From NCBI GenBank assembly GCA_964479665.1, contig CAYZNN010000010.1, positions 27,813 through 91,812 on the forward strand: 64,000 nucleotides of DNA, in the 5' to 3' direction. The position numbers and the translations under genes were made by a program. Positions 62,866 to 64,000 of the stretch are shown one piece after another (position 1 is the first letter of the stretch; each line of letters opens with the position of its first letter). This DNA is from UBA2287 sp964479665. Its GTDB lineage: Bacteria; Bacteroidota; Bacteroidia; Bacteroidales; Tenuifilaceae. The notes beneath the pieces are model-generated. The model saw only the letters and a list, made by a program, of their open reading frames with translations. It did no database searches and was not told where the DNA came from.

Positions 62866-63864
62866 ATGCAGCAACAGAATTGGTTTGAAGTCGTATCTCG
62901 ATATAATTTCCCGAATCAGTTGCAAAGTTGGGGGCAAGTGGTCGTTACACTGGTTCCATATATAGGCTTATGGTTCGGCATGTATTATAGTCTTAAAGTA
63001 TCGTATTGGCTTACCTTGTTACAAGCAATTATTGCTGCGGGATTTTTGGTTCGTATTTTTATAATATTTCACGATTGTGGACATGGTTCTTTCTTCCGTT
63101 CCGAAAGTTTGAACCGTTTTGTTGGCATTTTTCTAGGATTATTTGTTTTTACACCTTATCATCGTTGGCACAGAGATCATAAAATTCACCACGCCACAGT
63201 GGGTAATCTTGATAAACGGGGAATTGGAGATGTAGAAACTCTTACCGTTGAAGAGTATATTAAGTTGTCTAAATGGAAGAAGATACAATATAGAGTCTAT
63301 CGTCATTGGTTTTTTCTTTTTGTTTTAGCACCATTACTATTGTTCCTTATTCAGCATCGAATACCAAAATCATATATGAACAGTAAGCAGCATTTGTATA
63401 TTCAACTTACTAATATTGTGTTAATTGGAGCTGTTTTTCTTTGTGTTTTCTTCATGGGCTGGAAAGAGTATCTATTAATCCAACTTCCAGTTATATATTT
63501 GGCTTCCACTGCAGGCTTGTGGCTTTTCTATGTACAGCATCAGTTTGAGAGGGTAACTTGGAAGCGCAATAATCATTGGGATTACCAGGCTGTTGCATTG
63601 CAAGGAAGCTCTTTCCTAAAGCTACCTCGAGTTTTTCAATGGTTCACCGGAAATATTGGGTATCATCATGTTCATCACCTTAGTCCGCGAATCCCAAATT
63701 ATAAACTTCAATTATGTCACGATCAAAACGAGATATTTACTGATATAAGTCCTTTGACTCTTAAAGAAGCATTACGCTCCTTTAGTCTTAGGTTGTGGGA
63801 CGAAAATAGTCAAAGATTAATAAGTTTCTCTGAGTATAAAAACTATTACCCTTCAGCCTTATAG
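62866..63864 (+). CDS. Membrane fatty acid desaturase
   Basis: A 332-residue integral membrane desaturase (FA_desaturase, type 1). The three His boxes are HDCGHGSF, HRWHRDHKIHH and GYHHVHHL, which bind a di-iron centre, with four or more hydrophobic spans between them. It inserts a double bond into membrane lipid acyl chains using O2 and reducing equivalents, so the organism should meet oxygen at times despite its hydrogenases. TATCTTTA at 62833-62840 is a near-consensus -7 box. Confidence 0.93.
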   Translation: MQQQNWFEVVSRYNFPNQLQSWGQVVVTLVPYIGLWFGMYYSLKVSYWLTLLQAIIAAGFLVRIFIIFHDCGHGSFFRSESLNRFVGIFLGLFVFTPYHRWHRDHKIHHATVGNLDKRGIGDVETLTVEEYIKLSKWKKIQYRVYRHWFFLFVLAPLLLFLIQHRIPKSYMNSKQHLYIQLTNIVLIGAVFLCVFFMGWKEYLLIQLPVIYLASTAGLWLFYVQHQFERVTWKRNNHWDYQAVALQGSSFLKLPRVFQWFTGNIGYHHVHHLSPRIPNYKLQLCHDQNEIFTDISPLTLKEALRSFSLRLWDENSQRLISFSEYKNYYPSAL

Positions 63865-63967
63865 TTTTTATATTTTATCTTTATTAAAGAGGATCAAAAA
63901 AAATCAAACTGACCCACAGGCATTTAAAATAAATATTTCAGATTCTTCAAAAAAAGTTTGCAAAAGG

Positions 63968-64000
63968 TTTGGAGAATTGGTTTTGGAATTTCTATCTTTG
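63968..64000 (+). promoter_or_regulatory. Bacteroidota promoter at the window end
   Basis: TTTG at 63968-63971, 21 bases, then TATCTTTG at 63993-64000. It probably drives a gene beyond the window. Confidence 0.5.

Noticed and set aside
1..64000. CRISPR arrays, tRNA or rRNA genes, prophage or transposase genes
   Set aside because: I saw no regularly spaced repeats, no cloverleaf-like or rRNA sequence and no phage or transposase proteins.

Overview
The window is a chromosomal piece of an anaerobic or fermentative member of the Bacteroidota, probably order Bacteroidales/Marinilabiliales. The signs are: the RpoC length and zinc sites, DUF3467, DUF3078 and DUF4831 proteins, an S46 dipeptidyl-peptidase, a type IX secretion (T9SS) sorting domain on a subtilase, four-helix-bundle proteins, and promoter boxes of the Bacteroidota form TAnnTTTG. 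Most genes lack Shine-Dalgarno sequences, as usual for the phylum. I see no rRNA, tRNA, CRISPR array or transposase gene.

Layout. 1-8.1 kb: the end of rpoB, rpoC, a DUF3467 protein, a DUF3078 protein with mscL, and a bile-acid/sodium-symporter family carrier. 8.1-14.3 kb (minus): a beta-oxidation electron-transfer operon with etfB, etfA, a membrane haem b/Fe-S protein, a CCG-domain protein and a long acyl-CoA dehydrogenase. Together they look like a route from acyl-CoA through ETF to menaquinone. The operon is interrupted by a four-helix-bundle gene framed by inverted repeats. 14.5-14.66 kb: a 151-bp MITE-like element with 27-bp inverted ends and an 8-bp direct repeat. 14.8-20.0 kb: a DUF2520 dehydrogenase, a KdsC-like phosphatase, a UbiA prenyltransferase, Maf, and a DPP11-type S46 peptidase.

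20.2-32.5 kb is the most unusual part: a 12-kb hydrogen-metabolism island. Two complete NAD-linked, potentially electron-bifurcating [FeFe]-hydrogenases (HydC/HydB/HydA at 20.3-23.7 kb; ferredoxin-like/HydB/HydA/HydC at 28.0-32.5 kb) flank a six-gene cassette. The cassette encodes two DRTGG-domain proteins, two GHKL ATPases without a phospho-acceptor domain, a divergent hydrogenase-like protein that resembles a sensor, and a PHP phosphoesterase. Several hydrogenase genes carry strong Shine-Dalgarno sequences, foreign to this phylum's habit. The maturases HydE/F/G are not in the window.

32.7-37.7 kb: an overlapping operon of a sodium/solute symporter, a CaiB/BaiF CoA-transferase and a 2-oxoacid:ferredoxin oxidoreductase whose beta and gamma subunits are fused. 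It could supply reduced ferredoxin to the hydrogenases. 38.0-41.1 kb: a solute-binding lipoprotein, an HD hydrolase and an N-acetylglucosamine-kinase-like protein. 41.1-45.5 kb: a STAND-type P-loop ATPase divergent from an unknown protein, a 41-residue membrane protein and a trypsin-fold protein that lacks a recognisable catalytic His/Asp. 45.7-47.5 kb: an aspartase fused to a cyclic-nucleotide-binding-like domain. 47.5-56.1 kb (minus): S4 protein, T9SS subtilase, xseA, two TPR histidine kinases, xseB. 56.2-63.9 kb: a POT transporter, Nnr, a DUF4831 lipoprotein, a thioredoxin-like lipoprotein, PepD and a fatty-acid desaturase.
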